64,000 nt of DNA from Flavobacteriaceae bacterium UBA7302 (GCA_002471825.1 DKQS01000003.1:62001-126000), one strand, 5' to 3'. Counted from the first letter of the stretch, positions 43,700 through 52,312 are shown. Program-made: numbers and translations. The notes: generated from the letters alone by a model not told the origin.

Positions 43700-44287
43700 G
43701 GACAACTGTTCTGGTAGTAATCGAAAGGTTTTTCGGTGATGTGGTGTTACCCCAAATTCTTTAATTGCTTCTCGGTGTTTCTTGGTAGGATATCCCTTGT
43801 TTTTATGCCAATCGTACTGTGGGAAATCTAAATGAATTTTCTCCATATAAGCATCTCTGTAGGTCTTTGCCAAAATAGAAGCCGCCGCAATACTGGTAAA
43901 CTTTCCATCACCTTTGACGATGGTTTCGTACGGGACCTCTTTATAAGGCTTGAACTTATTGCCGTCTACAATGATGAATTCAGGAGCGACTTTTAATCCG
44001 TCTAAGGCTCGGTGCATCCCCAACAAAGAAGCCTGCAATACATTGATTTCATCCACTTCTTGCTGCCAAATGAACGAGACGGAGTAAGCAATGGCTTCAG
44101 CTTCAATAATTGGTTTCAGTAGTTGCCGATCTTTCTCGGATAGCTTTTTAGAATCATTTAATAAAGGATGATGAAATTCTGGATCTAAAATCACAGCTGC
44201 AGCAACCACAGGCCCACTCAGGCAACCTCTACCTGCTTCATCTGTTCCAGCCTCTTTTGCAAACCCGCTGTAATTGTTCTTAAGCAT
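43685..44287 (-). CDS. rnhB: Ribonuclease HII
   Basis: 200 residues. It cleaves RNA in RNA-DNA hybrids and removes single misincorporated ribonucleotides. GTDEAGRGCLSGPVVAAAVIL has the catalytic Asp-Glu pair and the GRG strand-recognition motif. IVDGNKF and SIAAASILAKTYRDAYM supply the remaining acidic residues. The start MLKNNYSGFAKEAGTDEAGRG is normal in length. Confidence 0.97.
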   Translation of the reverse strand: MLKNNYSGFAKEAGTDEAGRGCLSGPVVAAAVILDPEFHHPLLNDSKKLSEKDRQLLKPIIEAEAIAYSVSFIWQQEVDEINVLQASLLGMHRALDGLKVAPEFIIVDGNKFKPYKEVPYETIVKGDGKFTSIAAASILAKTYRDAYMEKIHLDFPQYDWHKNKGYPTKKHREAIKEFGVTPHHRKTFRLLPEQLSLNFD

Positions 44288-44325
44288 GTTGCAATTTAAG
44301 AGATTTCGAAATAATTATTAACAAA

Positions 44326-44352
44326 TTGTATCGTTTAAAAAGTTTACTTTTG
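44326..44352 (+). promoter_or_regulatory. Promoter of the porin gene
   Basis: TTG (44326-44328), 16 nt, then TACTTTTG (44345-44352), a full TAnnTTTG match. It ends 10 nt before the first ATG. Confidence 0.6.
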
Positions 44353-44362
44353 CCCTTGTTGT

Positions 44363-46333
44363 ATGCGAATCATGACAAAAAAATCCGTCTTTTTAAGCCT
44401 TATCGTTTTGCTCTCACTTTCTACGTTTTCACAACGTAAATTAACAGGTACAGAGCGAATCAGTGAGGAAGATCGAAAATATTTTGGTCTCGATTCTACC
44501 ATGACAAGACGTACCAAGGTCATCCTATCCGGTAAAACAAAATATACTGATTACAAGATTTTTAATTTTCGAGGCGATACTTCTATCGTTGACACCACGC
44601 TGAACATTAAAAAGTACTACAAGTTCAATTACTTGCGAAAGGACAACTTCGATTTGTTACAGTTTCACAACCAGGGACAGACTTACAACACTTTGTCCTA
44701 TCAATTCAATGACCTTGACATATTGCCAGACATTGGGTTTTCGGCAAAGCAGTTTGCGTATATGGATGTGGAAGATATTCCCCATTACGAAGTTCCTACT
44801 CCAACCACAGAAATAACCTATAAAACAGGTTTGCAACAGGGCCAATTTGTAGACCTTATTTTCACTACCAACTACTCAAGACGCTTCAACGTTTCGATGT
44901 CGTACAAAGGTCTTCGTTCTTTGGGAGCCTATCGAAGATCGTTGGTAAGTGCTGGTAATTTTAGAACCACCTTTTCATACCGGACTCAGCAAAACCAGTA
45001 CGAAATTCGTGGGCACTATGCGAGTCAAGATTTCTTCCACGAAGAAAGTGGAGGACTCACGGCTGCAGCTCTTGTGAATTATTTGAATAACGATGAGAAT
45101 TTTAGCACTCGATCTCGATTGGATGTGAATTTATTGGACGCTGAAAACACCTTTAATTCCAAAAGACTTTATGTAGAACAGAGCTACAAACTTTTGGCCA
45201 GTAAGGACAGTGCGACCAATAAGGACTTCAGCAATTTGAAACTCGGACATGTATTCAAATCTGAAACAAAAGATTACGCGTTTAATCAGTCTTCCACGAC
45301 CACAGCTATCTTCGGAAATGTAAACTCGACGAATCCTGATGACAATACCGCGACACAACGGGTAATGGATAATCAATTGAATCTTGAGTTCAATTCGAAA
45401 TATGTTTTAGGTCGATTCAAGGTGAAAGCCAACCTAACTTCGGTTCGGTATGGATATGATACCATTCTAAACTCGGCAAGCAACTTGAACGAATTCAAAC
45501 TGGAAGACAATGCTTTTTCCTTTGGCGCCGATTGGAAAGCGCGATTTAAGAACTTTAAAATCTATGCAGACGGTAGAATCACTCCAGGAAATAGCTTGCT
45601 AGCTGGAAGCTTTTTGAAAGGGGAAGCCATGTTCGATAAGGATAGTTTGATTACCATTAAAGCGAGTTTGTTACTGAGTTCGAAATCTCCAAATTTCAAT
45701 ACAATCCTTCATCAAAGTCGATATGATGATTACAACTGGCGAAAAAACTTTAGTCGGGTCAACACCCGGGATTTGGGCTTTTCCATTCAATCCAAATGGA
45801 TCAATGCAGATGTAAATTTCACCAACATCGACAACTATACCTATTTCGATGAAAACAACACACCGCAACAATTTGGGAACCAAATTACCTATTTAAAAGT
45901 CAAGGCAAACAAAGAATTTCGCTACGGCAAATTCGCACTAGACAATACGGTGCTGTATCAAAATGTGACAGGTGGTGCTGATGTATTTCGGGTTCCCGAA
46001 TTTGTGACTCGCAATACCTTATATTTTACCGATTACTGGTTTAAAAACAACCCTATGTTGGCTCAGGTTGGGGTGACTTTCAAGTATTTTACCAAATATC
46101 GGATGAATGCCTATAATCCTTTGCTGGCCGAATTCACCTTGCAAAACACCGACGAAATTGGCTTTCCAACGCTAAACCTGTTTTTGAATGCGCAAGTGAG
46201 ACGAACACGTATTTTCTTTATTGCTGACAATGTACTTTCGAGCTTAGGCAACCGCGATTATTTTTCGGCGCCAAATTATCCATTCAGAGATTTCACCTTC
46301 CGATTTGGAGTGGTGTGGAATTGGTTTATATAG
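44363..46333 (+). CDS. Putative outer-membrane porin (Bacteroidota type)
   Basis: 656 residues (653 if started at the second Met at 44372). Signal peptide ends TFSQ. The rest is a barrel-type sequence rich in alternating aromatic/polar strands (TYKTGLQQGQFVDLIFTTNYSRRFNVSMSYKGLR) and ends FTFRFGVVWNWFI with the C-terminal aromatic typical of outer-membrane proteins. This matches the Bacteroidota family called putative porin. Probably forms an operon with the next small membrane gene, 3 nt away. Confidence 0.85.
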   Translation: MRIMTKKSVFLSLIVLLSLSTFSQRKLTGTERISEEDRKYFGLDSTMTRRTKVILSGKTKYTDYKIFNFRGDTSIVDTTLNIKKYYKFNYLRKDNFDLLQFHNQGQTYNTLSYQFNDLDILPDIGFSAKQFAYMDVEDIPHYEVPTPTTEITYKTGLQQGQFVDLIFTTNYSRRFNVSMSYKGLRSLGAYRRSLVSAGNFRTTFSYRTQQNQYEIRGHYASQDFFHEESGGLTAAALVNYLNNDENFSTRSRLDVNLLDAENTFNSKRLYVEQSYKLLASKDSATNKDFSNLKLGHVFKSETKDYAFNQSSTTTAIFGNVNSTNPDDNTATQRVMDNQLNLEFNSKYVLGRFKVKANLTSVRYGYDTILNSASNLNEFKLEDNAFSFGADWKARFKNFKIYADGRITPGNSLLAGSFLKGEAMFDKDSLITIKASLLLSSKSPNFNTILHQSRYDDYNWRKNFSRVNTRDLGFSIQSKWINADVNFTNIDNYTYFDENNTPQQFGNQITYLKVKANKEFRYGKFALDNTVLYQNVTGGADVFRVPEFVTRNTLYFTDYWFKNNPMLAQVGVTFKYFTKYRMNAYNPLLAEFTLQNTDEIGFPTLNLFLNAQVRRTRIFFIADNVLSSLGNRDYFSAPNYPFRDFTFRFGVVWNWFI

Positions 46334-46336
46334 CTT

Positions 46337-46579
46337 ATGAAAACATTAGAAAAAAACTGGAAACTATTTCTTCTAGCAAGTTTAACACTTGGACTTGCTC
46401 CTTTTAATCCGCCTCACATTGTGGGTAAAATCAAATGGATTCTAGGCGGAAATGCCTTTTCGGGTCCCGATGCTATGAAGGCGATGGATTATTTTGATGT
46501 GCTACTTCACGGAAGTCCTTGGGTATTGTTGCTATTATCTCTAATCACACTAGCTATCAATAAAAGCAAGAGGGCCTAA
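46337..46579 (+). CDS. Small conserved membrane protein
   Basis: 80 residues with two membrane helices (about 10-25 and 57-72) joined by FNPPHIVGKIKWILGGNAFSG. Homologues in Bacteroidota are, as I recall, labelled RND transporter, but it is far too small to be one. Function unknown. It follows the porin closely and overlaps the convergent nhaC end by 4 nt. Confidence 0.8.
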   Translation: MKTLEKNWKLFLLASLTLGLAPFNPPHIVGKIKWILGGNAFSGPDAMKAMDYFDVLLHGSPWVLLLLSLITLAINKSKRA

Positions 46580-48060
46580 GCTTTTACTAATTTGCGAATC
46601 TTGATTTGAAAAGCCGCAAAAAGTAAGGTCATAAAAGGAGACAACCAATTGAAAAAGGCATAAAACGCGTAATCAAAAACTGGAACTCCTAGCACCCCAG
46701 AATGATACGCTCCACAGGTATTCCACGGAATTAACACAGAAGTTACCGTTCCAGAATCTTCAAGGGTTCTACTTAAATTTTCAGGAGCAAGCCCCTTGTC
46801 TGTATAGGCCTTGGCATACATTTTCCCCGGAACAACAATGGCTAAATATTGGTCGGAAGCCGTAAAGTTTAGTCCAACACAGGTAAAAACCGTACTGGCA
46901 AACAATCCGAAGATGGAATCAAATAAATTAAGCATGAACGAACTGATGCGTGCTAAAGCTCCAATTGCATCCATCACGCCACCAAACACCATCGCGCATA
47001 GAATTAACCAAATGGTACCCAACATTTTGGCCATCCCTCCTGCCGTAAACAGGTCGGCCAGGGCTTCATTTTCAGTAGCCACCGAAGTCTCTACTGTTAT
47101 AGCTTGCAATACACCTTTGTAGGCCGAGTTGAAATCTAATTTTTCTACATTGGCCACTTGGGCAACTACTTCCGGTTGAAAAATCAAGGCAAAAATTCCG
47201 CCCAAAAGAGTTCCCGCCAATAAGGCCACCAAGGGTGGAGTCTTTTTAATGATCAAAACAATGACCGCGATCGGCACTAGAAATAACCATGGTGAAATAT
47301 TGAAAGCCTTATCGATATCGGTAAGCAGGGTGTTTACATCTGCCTGACCAGAGGTATTTTGAAAAAACCCAAGGATGATAAAAATAACCAAGGTTACCGT
47401 AATCGTTGGAACCGTGGTATAGGCCATGTATTTGATATGGGTAAACAAATCGGTACCCGCCATTGCTGGAGCCAAATTGGTAGTATCGGACATGGGCGAC
47501 ATCTTATCGCCAAAATAGGCACCTGAAAGAACAGCACCTGCTGTCATTCCCAACGAAATACCCAAAGCTTCACCGATTCCGATGAGTGCAATTCCGACTG
47601 TAGCCGCAGTGGTCCAAGAACTACCTGTTGCGATAGAAATCACCGCACATATTATCAAGGTAGCGGCAAGAAATATGGTCGGATTCAATACTTGTAATCC
47701 GTAATAAATCATGGCTGGAATAATACCACTAATCAACCATGTTCCGGCTAATGCGCCAACCATCAATAAAATAAGAATGGCCCCAGAAGTAGATTTTACA
47801 TTCTCGGCAACTTCCTCAATCATGGTTTTATAGGACACCTTATTTCGAAATCCGACAAAGGCAGCAACCGCGCCCCCCATTAATAGGATGAATTGATTAC
47901 TCCCACTCAAGGCATCATCTCCAAAAACAAATACATTGTAAGCAAGCATTCCGACCAAAATGAGAACAGGCAATACTGCCTCCCAAATACTCAATTGAGC
48001 GTTGTCGATGATTTTTTGATTCTCAATTTCTATTTCTGATAAGTCCTTTCCTTCTGCCAT
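46576..48060 (-). CDS. nhaC: Na+/H+ antiporter NhaC
   Basis: 494 residues from MAEGKDLSE; the frame extends further upstream, but only through sequence belonging to the promoter region. About 11 membrane helices. Conserved NhaC blocks are ATGSSWTTAATVGIALIGIG, SGAYFGDKMSPMSDTTNLAPA (conserved acidic and Asn residues), NFTASDQYLAIVVPGKMY and PWNTCGAYHSGVLGV. It exports sodium in exchange for protons and so uses or balances the gradient made by the Nqr pump in the same window. Confidence 0.95.
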   Translation of the reverse strand: MAEGKDLSEIEIENQKIIDNAQLSIWEAVLPVLILVGMLAYNVFVFGDDALSGSNQFILLMGGAVAAFVGFRNKVSYKTMIEEVAENVKSTSGAILILLMVGALAGTWLISGIIPAMIYYGLQVLNPTIFLAATLIICAVISIATGSSWTTAATVGIALIGIGEALGISLGMTAGAVLSGAYFGDKMSPMSDTTNLAPAMAGTDLFTHIKYMAYTTVPTITVTLVIFIILGFFQNTSGQADVNTLLTDIDKAFNISPWLFLVPIAVIVLIIKKTPPLVALLAGTLLGGIFALIFQPEVVAQVANVEKLDFNSAYKGVLQAITVETSVATENEALADLFTAGGMAKMLGTIWLILCAMVFGGVMDAIGALARISSFMLNLFDSIFGLFASTVFTCVGLNFTASDQYLAIVVPGKMYAKAYTDKGLAPENLSRTLEDSGTVTSVLIPWNTCGAYHSGVLGVPVFDYAFYAFFNWLSPFMTLLFAAFQIKIRKLVKA

Positions 48061-48125
48061 TGATTTCGATTTGTTCTGTAATGTTACGATTTTAACAAAT
48101 CCTGTGCAAATCGAAAGAGTTGGCT

Positions 48126-48133
48126 TATTTTTG
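48126..48133 (+). promoter_or_regulatory. -7 element abutting a GTG start
   Basis: TATTTTTG fits TAnnTTTG and ends 4 nt before the GTG at 48138, so the mRNA would be leaderless or nearly so. Confidence 0.55.
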
Positions 48134-48137
48134 CGGC

Positions 48138-49160
48138 GTGGATTCTTTAACACAGATTGTATTAGGAGCAGCCTGCGGCGAGGCCGTATTGGGAAAAAAA
48201 ATTGGAAACAGAGCTTTGCTTTTTGGAGCGATTGGAGGAACCATCCCTGATTTGGATGTGATTATTGGTCGTTTGTTGTATTCTAATGAAATACATGTGA
48301 TGGCTTTTCACAGAGGATTCATGCATTCCTTCCTTTTTGCCATCATTGGCTGTTTCGTCTTTGGTTGGTTGACCTATTTTCTATACAATCGTGGGGACCG
48401 ACTCGGAACATCTTCCTTGAGTGATTGGATCTGGTTGTACTTTTGGTCCATTTTTACCCATCCGATTTTGGATAGTTTTACACCTTATGGCACTCAACTT
48501 TTTGCGCCATTTTCCGATTATCGTGTTGCCTTCAATACCATTTCAGTAGCAGATCCTTTATATACAATTCCCTTTTTGCTGTGTTTGGTGATTTTAATGT
48601 TTCAAAAACGAAACAGTCCTCGCAGACGATGGTGGTTCAAAGCCGGAGTCATCTTGAGCAGTTGCTACTTGAGTCTTACGGTTATTAATAAATTTCATAT
48701 TGACAGTGTCTTTGAAAAATCATTCGAAAAAAAGGGAATCAATTACTCAAGGTTTTCGGCACAACCGACCATTTTAAACAATGTTTTGTGGTATGCCGTT
48801 GCAGAAACTGAAGATCGATATGTCTTGAGTTATTATTCGTTGTTCGACACGGAATCGTACGCAGTTCAAATGTTATCTACTTCCAAAAATCATGAGCTTC
48901 TTGACATGACGGATCCGAACTTACGCCTCTTAACTTGGTTTAGTAAGGACTACTACAGCCTGAAAAAAGACGACACCACAGGTCGGTACATTTATACAGA
49001 TTTGCGCTATCCTTTGCTCAATCCCGATGATCCCAACTCGGCGATTTTCAATTTTACCATTTACAAGAACAAGGAGGAATGGGACATCATTCCTTTTCGA
49101 GGAAACCCTCCAAGTGCAGATGATTTTCAATTGTTTTTAGATCGAGTGAAGGGAATCTAA
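48138..49160 (+). CDS. Membrane-bound metal-dependent hydrolase (DUF457/YdjM family)
   Basis: 340 residues from the GTG giving MDSLTQIVLGAACGEAVLG, the family's characteristic start. An upstream in-frame TTG would place codons inside the promoter. Conserved His/Asp motifs are GGTIPDLDVIIGRL, FHRGFMHSFLFAI and THPILDSFTPYGTQLF, all in the N-terminal membrane half with four helices. The C-terminal half is soluble. Related to the YfhO/YdjM inner-membrane proteins, whose substrate is unknown. Confidence 0.9.
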   Translation: MDSLTQIVLGAACGEAVLGKKIGNRALLFGAIGGTIPDLDVIIGRLLYSNEIHVMAFHRGFMHSFLFAIIGCFVFGWLTYFLYNRGDRLGTSSLSDWIWLYFWSIFTHPILDSFTPYGTQLFAPFSDYRVAFNTISVADPLYTIPFLLCLVILMFQKRNSPRRRWWFKAGVILSSCYLSLTVINKFHIDSVFEKSFEKKGINYSRFSAQPTILNNVLWYAVAETEDRYVLSYYSLFDTESYAVQMLSTSKNHELLDMTDPNLRLLTWFSKDYYSLKKDDTTGRYIYTDLRYPLLNPDDPNSAIFNFTIYKNKEEWDIIPFRGNPPSADDFQLFLDRVKGI

Positions 49161-49248
49161 CAGCAATGATCATTTATCAGTAAACAATGATCGGTTAATA
49201 ATTATGATTTGGGATTTTAGAATTTAGATTTTAGATTTTGGATAGGAA

Positions 49249-49300
49249 TGTCATCCTGAACCTTTCGTCTATCGCTCAAGACAGGCTCTGTCGAAGGATT
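49249..49300. repeat. Imperfect palindrome of an interspersed repeat family
   Basis: TGTCATCCTGAAC at the left and CTGTCGAAGGAT at the right form an imperfect inverted repeat. It is related to the shorter copy at 60365-60390 (TGTCATGCTGAG...CGAAGCATG). Confidence 0.65.
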
Positions 49301-49331
49301 TAATGCACTTTTTTCTTTAATGAGGTCATAG

Positions 49332-49438
49332 TGTCAGTTCGAGTGTTTTTTGAGGAACGAGAAAAACGTATCGAGAACAATCCGCATCTCGATACAAATT
49401 TCATTTCCTTCGGAAATAGAAATTCACTCGATGTGACA
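49332..49438. repeat. Large imperfect inverted repeat (MITE/REP-like)
   Basis: The left arm has TGTCAGTTCGAGTG and CGTATCGAGA; the right arm has TCTCGATAC and CACTCGATGTGACA. They form a 107-bp palindrome. A half copy with TTCTCGATACAATTTTTATT and ACTCGAACTGACA is at 61419-61464. Together with the neighbouring palindromes this fills the 470-bp gap 49161-49629, which holds no credible gene. Confidence 0.7.
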
Positions 49439-49511
49439 GAAGATGAAATCAAGAACCTAATAATGAAAGATTGCCACGTCGTTCCACTCCTCTCAGTCAC
49501 AAATGTTACCT

Positions 49512-49581
49512 TATCATTCCCGTGAAAACGGAAATCTAGGTCAGTATTTATTCTGGATTCCCAATCAAGTTGGGAATGACA
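49512..49581. repeat. Palindrome with TCATTCCC / GGGAATGA ends
   Basis: ATCATTCCCGTG near 49513 and TTGGGAATGACA ending at 49581 are inverted copies, the familiar form of dispersed intergenic bacterial repeats. Internal smaller inverted repeats (GGATTCCCAATC...GTTGGGAATG) are also seen. Confidence 0.6.
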
Positions 49582-49629
49582 ACAAAGAGCCAAGGGCGAG
49601 AAGCTAACAGCCCAAAAAAAACAAAAACC

Positions 49630-50862
49630 TTATACTTTCAAACTTTCTAACTTGCCAACTTCGTTCATCACTCCAACTTCAATCATGCATTGCTTCATCA
49701 TTTGATAAGTACGCTCGATATCATTGTCCAAGCCAATAGAGAAGCGAATCAATCCGTCGGTCAATCCCATTTCAGCTTGTTCTTCTTCAGGAATTTCAGA
49801 AGAAGTAGATGTGCCCGGAGCCGAGAACAAGGTTTTGTAAAATCCTAAACTCACCGCCAAATAACCAAGATTTCTGTGTTGCATGAGTTCCATTAATTGA
49901 TTGGCTTTTTCCAAACAACCCACATCAATCGTCAACATACCTCCAAATCCGAATTCAGGGTGCATCATTCTTTTAAATAGCTTATGAGAAGGGTGTGATT
50001 CCAATCCAGGATATACCGTCTTCAGTCCGTCTTTTTCAAACTGTTCTGCCAAAAACATCGCGTTTTTCGAATGTTGTTTCATTCGAATGTGAAGGGTTCT
50101 TAGGTTCTTTAATACAGATGCCGCTCTAAGGCTATCCATCGTAGAGCCGAATAGCATACAAGCTCCATCATTTACATTTCGTAAATCATTGATCATTTCT
50201 TGAGTACCACAAACTACTCCCCCAACAGTATCTGAGGCACCGTTGATGAATTTTGTTAAACTGTGAATTACGATATCCGCACCCAATTTAGCCGGGGCGA
50301 TGGACAATGGCGAAAAGGTATTGTCTACTACCAGTTTTAACTCGTATTTCTTTGCCAAATCAGCAAGCGCTTCAATATCAGCAACCTCCAAAAGCGGATT
50401 GCTAACGGACTCACAGTACAACACCCTTGTTTTCGAAGTAATGGCGTCTTCCACCTTTTCAAGGTTGGTGATGTCAACAAAGGATGTAGAGATCTGAAAC
50501 TTAGGTGCGAAGTTTTTCAAAAATGCATAAGTTCCGCCGTAAATGGTTCTGCTTGAAACAATATGATCCCCAGCATCGCACAACTGCATTAGCACAGGAG
50601 TGATAGCACCCATTCCAGATGCCGTAACATTGGCCGTTTCGGTTCCTTCCATAGCAGCCAAAGCCTCCCCCAAATACAGGTTGGAAGGCGAGGAATGTCG
50701 CGAATACAAATAACAGCCGTCGGCATTCCCTTCAAAGGTATCGAACATGGTTTTTGCCGATAAAAATGTATAGGTTGATGAATCAGAAATTGAAGGATTC
50801 ACGCCTCCAAATTCTCCGAAGTATTGTAAATCTTGAATGTTGTCTGCAGGTTGAAATGACAT
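49630..50862 (-). CDS. PLP-dependent sulfur amino acid lyase, methionine gamma-lyase-like
   Basis: 410 residues of the Cys/Met-metabolism fold-type I family. Motifs are SRHSSPSNLYLGEALAAMEG, TASGMGAITPVL, the VVDNTFSPL block, and IHSLTKFINGASDTVGG with the PLP-binding Lys. FSAPGTSTSSEIP and LIRFSIGLD lie at the C-terminus. It could be methionine gamma-lyase, cystathionine gamma-synthase or a related enzyme; sequence alone does not settle this. Divergent transcription from an Lrp/AsnC regulator suggests control by an amino acid, which fits a catabolic lyase. Confidence 0.88.
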   Translation of the reverse strand: MSFQPADNIQDLQYFGEFGGVNPSISDSSTYTFLSAKTMFDTFEGNADGCYLYSRHSSPSNLYLGEALAAMEGTETANVTASGMGAITPVLMQLCDAGDHIVSSRTIYGGTYAFLKNFAPKFQISTSFVDITNLEKVEDAITSKTRVLYCESVSNPLLEVADIEALADLAKKYELKLVVDNTFSPLSIAPAKLGADIVIHSLTKFINGASDTVGGVVCGTQEMINDLRNVNDGACMLFGSTMDSLRAASVLKNLRTLHIRMKQHSKNAMFLAEQFEKDGLKTVYPGLESHPSHKLFKRMMHPEFGFGGMLTIDVGCLEKANQLMELMQHRNLGYLAVSLGFYKTLFSAPGTSTSSEIPEEEQAEMGLTDGLIRFSIGLDNDIERTYQMMKQCMIEVGVMNEVGKLESLKV

Positions 50863-50883
50863 AGTTATAGTTTTTTATTCATC

Positions 50884-50953
50884 TAAATTATATTATTACT
50901 ATATTATAATCAATATTTATTATTTTTTATAGTAATTTTATCTATATAATTTA
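50884..50953. promoter_or_regulatory. AT-rich palindrome between the lyase and the Lrp regulator
   Basis: The left half has TAAATTATAT then ATTACTAT (50884-50902); the right half has ATAGTAAT then ATATAATTTA (50929-50953), each the inverse of the other. It is centred near 50916 in the divergent intergenic region. Lrp-family proteins bind AT-rich palindromes of this kind; binding here is inference. Confidence 0.55.
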
Positions 50954-51021
50954 ATTAATACAGAATATTATTCTAAAAGTAATTGAAATTCGATCTATTT
51001 TTAGAAAAAAGCGCAATTCTC

Positions 51022-51477
51022 ATGCTCGACCAAACAGATAAAAAACTAGTCAACCTCATTCAGGAAAACAGCAAACAAAGCACCAAACAGTTGGCTTTGC
51101 AACTGAATCTTTCGGTAACTGCGGTCTACGAACGCATCAAAAAACTCGAAAAAGAACAGGTCATTCGCAAGTATGTAGCACTCATCAACAAACAAAAGAT
51201 TGACAAGTCTTTTTTGGTATTTACCCATGTAAAGCTCACACAACACAGTAAGAACAATATCCGGTCCTTTGAAAAAGAAATTTTAAAACTAGAAGAAGTA
51301 AGTGAGTGCTTCCACGTAAGTGGTGATTACGATTACATCATAAAAGTCTATTTAAAAGACATGGAAGCTTATCGCGACTTTATGGTGACCAAGCTCACGG
51401 CAATTCCGAATATTGGGAGTACCCACAGCAGTTTTGCCATTGAGGAAGTGAAAAACTCTACTCATATTCAAGTATAA
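51022..51477 (+). CDS. Lrp/AsnC family transcriptional regulator
   Basis: 151 residues from MLDQTDKKLVNLIQENSK, the usual Lrp start; an in-frame TTG 39 nt upstream overlaps the promoter region. The N-terminal helix-turn-helix is STKQLALQLNLSVTAVYERIKKLEKEQVI. The C-terminal RAM ligand domain has EVSECFHVSGDYDYIIKVYLKDMEAY. It probably regulates the divergent PLP lyase in response to an amino acid such as methionine. Confidence 0.95.
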   Translation: MLDQTDKKLVNLIQENSKQSTKQLALQLNLSVTAVYERIKKLEKEQVIRKYVALINKQKIDKSFLVFTHVKLTQHSKNNIRSFEKEILKLEEVSECFHVSGDYDYIIKVYLKDMEAYRDFMVTKLTAIPNIGSTHSSFAIEEVKNSTHIQV

Positions 51478-51508
51478 AAAAACCCGAAGCTATCGCTTCG
51501 GGTTTCGA
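51478..51508 (-). terminator. Rho-independent terminator
   Basis: A perfect 11-bp stem AAACCCGAAGC / GCTTCGGGTTT with loop TATC. The T tract is on the minus strand, 21 nt beyond the stop of the tiny CDGSH gene. It marks the end of the YceI/CDGSH transcript and may also act weakly on the Lrp gene. Confidence 0.9.
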
Positions 51509-51528
51509 TTATGTCATTGTGGTTCTAC

Positions 51529-51612
51529 TTACTTTGCATGTGAACCATCGCAATATCCGTCTTTGTCGGCGGTGTTACCACATCCGCATTTTGGTCTTTC
51601 TGGATTTTTCAT
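51529..51612 (-). CDS. 27-residue CDGSH-type iron-sulfur mini-protein
   Basis: An ATG-to-TAA frame of 27 codons, below usual gene-calling limits. It reads MKNPERPK, then CGCGNTADKDGYCDGSH (C9, C11, C21, H25), then AK. Three Cys and one His in this order are the [2Fe-2S] ligands of CDGSH proteins. The C11-C21 spacing is one residue longer than in mitoNEET and the usual Pro is missing. It lies 23 nt after the YceI gene on the same strand and is followed by a strong terminator, which supports a real gene. A role in redox or iron-sulfur handling is inferred. Confidence 0.75.
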   Translation of the reverse strand: MKNPERPKCGCGNTADKDGYCDGSHAK

Positions 51613-51635
51613 TATTTATGATTTAAAAGTGTTGA

Positions 51636-52274
51636 TTAAGCTTTGGTCTTTACTTCAAAAGACATTTCCATTAAGTCGTCTATGAACTTATCTTTTAAGT
51701 CATCGAAGAACGACTTGGATCCGTACTTTACGTTAAAGTCTGCTCTGTTTACCATAAACTTTTCACTCTTAAAAGTAGTTACACCACCTTCAGTCATGAT
51801 CATTGCAGGAATGGTAATGCTTTTCGTTACGTCTTTGATGGTTAAGTTTCCTGTTACGTTTAATTTTCCTTCAGCTTCAGTAACAGAAGTAATCACAAAC
51901 TTAGAAGTTGGAAACTTTGCTACATCAAAAAAGTCATCACCTTTTAAGTGACCTTCTAATTTTCCAGCGCCGTCAGAACCAGCCATATCTTTGTTAACGA
52001 TGGTGTTCATGTCGATTACGAACTCTCCTTGAGTTACTGTACCATTCTCAACAACTAAACCTCCACTCTTTAAGCTTACAACTCCGTCGTGAGCTCCAGT
52101 TGGCTTTGTTCCTTTCCATGTTAATACAGACGCAGCTGTATCTACATTGTTTAATTCAGAAACATTTACTGCTACTTCTTTGGCTTCTTTGGTTTCTACT
52201 GCTTCCTTTTTTTCTCCTTTACACGCTGTTGCTACTACTGCTAACACAACAACTGCCATGAATATTTTCTTCAT
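51636..52274 (-). CDS. YceI-family lipoprotein
   Basis: 212 residues from MKKIFMAVVVLAV, a lipoprotein signal ending VVATAC (Cys about residue 18). A longer frame upstream runs through the promoter and is rejected. After a Glu/Lys-rich linker comes the YceI lipocalin-like barrel: VLTWKGTKPTGAHDGVVSLKSG, FVIDMNTIVNKDMAG, KLEGHLKGDDFFDVAKFPTSKFVI and LTIKDVTKSITIPA. YceI proteins bind long isoprenoid or lipid chains in the periplasm. Probably cotranscribed with the CDGSH mini-gene. Confidence 0.93.
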   Translation of the reverse strand: MKKIFMAVVVLAVVATACKGEKKEAVETKEAKEVAVNVSELNNVDTAASVLTWKGTKPTGAHDGVVSLKSGGLVVENGTVTQGEFVIDMNTIVNKDMAGSDGAGKLEGHLKGDDFFDVAKFPTSKFVITSVTEAEGKLNVTGNLTIKDVTKSITIPAMIMTEGGVTTFKSEKFMVNRADFNVKYGSKSFFDDLKDKFIDDLMEMSFEVKTKA

Positions 52275-52304
52275 TTTCTTTGGTTTTAGTTTTAATAATG
52301 CACA

Positions 52305-52312
52305 CAAAGATA
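52305..52312 (-). promoter_or_regulatory. -7 element of the yceI transcript
   Basis: TATCTTTG on the minus strand matches TAnnTTTG, 30 nt before the chosen YceI start at 52274, supporting that start. Confidence 0.55.

Noticed and set aside
46337..46579. RND transporter label for the 80-residue protein
   Set aside because: Two helices and 80 residues cannot form an RND pump; such labels appear to be annotation carry-over.
49300..49593. 97-codon minus-strand frame, and a 64-codon plus-strand frame inside it
   Set aside because: The peptide (CHSQLDWESR, FRFHGNDK) is the typical translation of dispersed intergenic palindromes; it has no conserved domain and no promoter.
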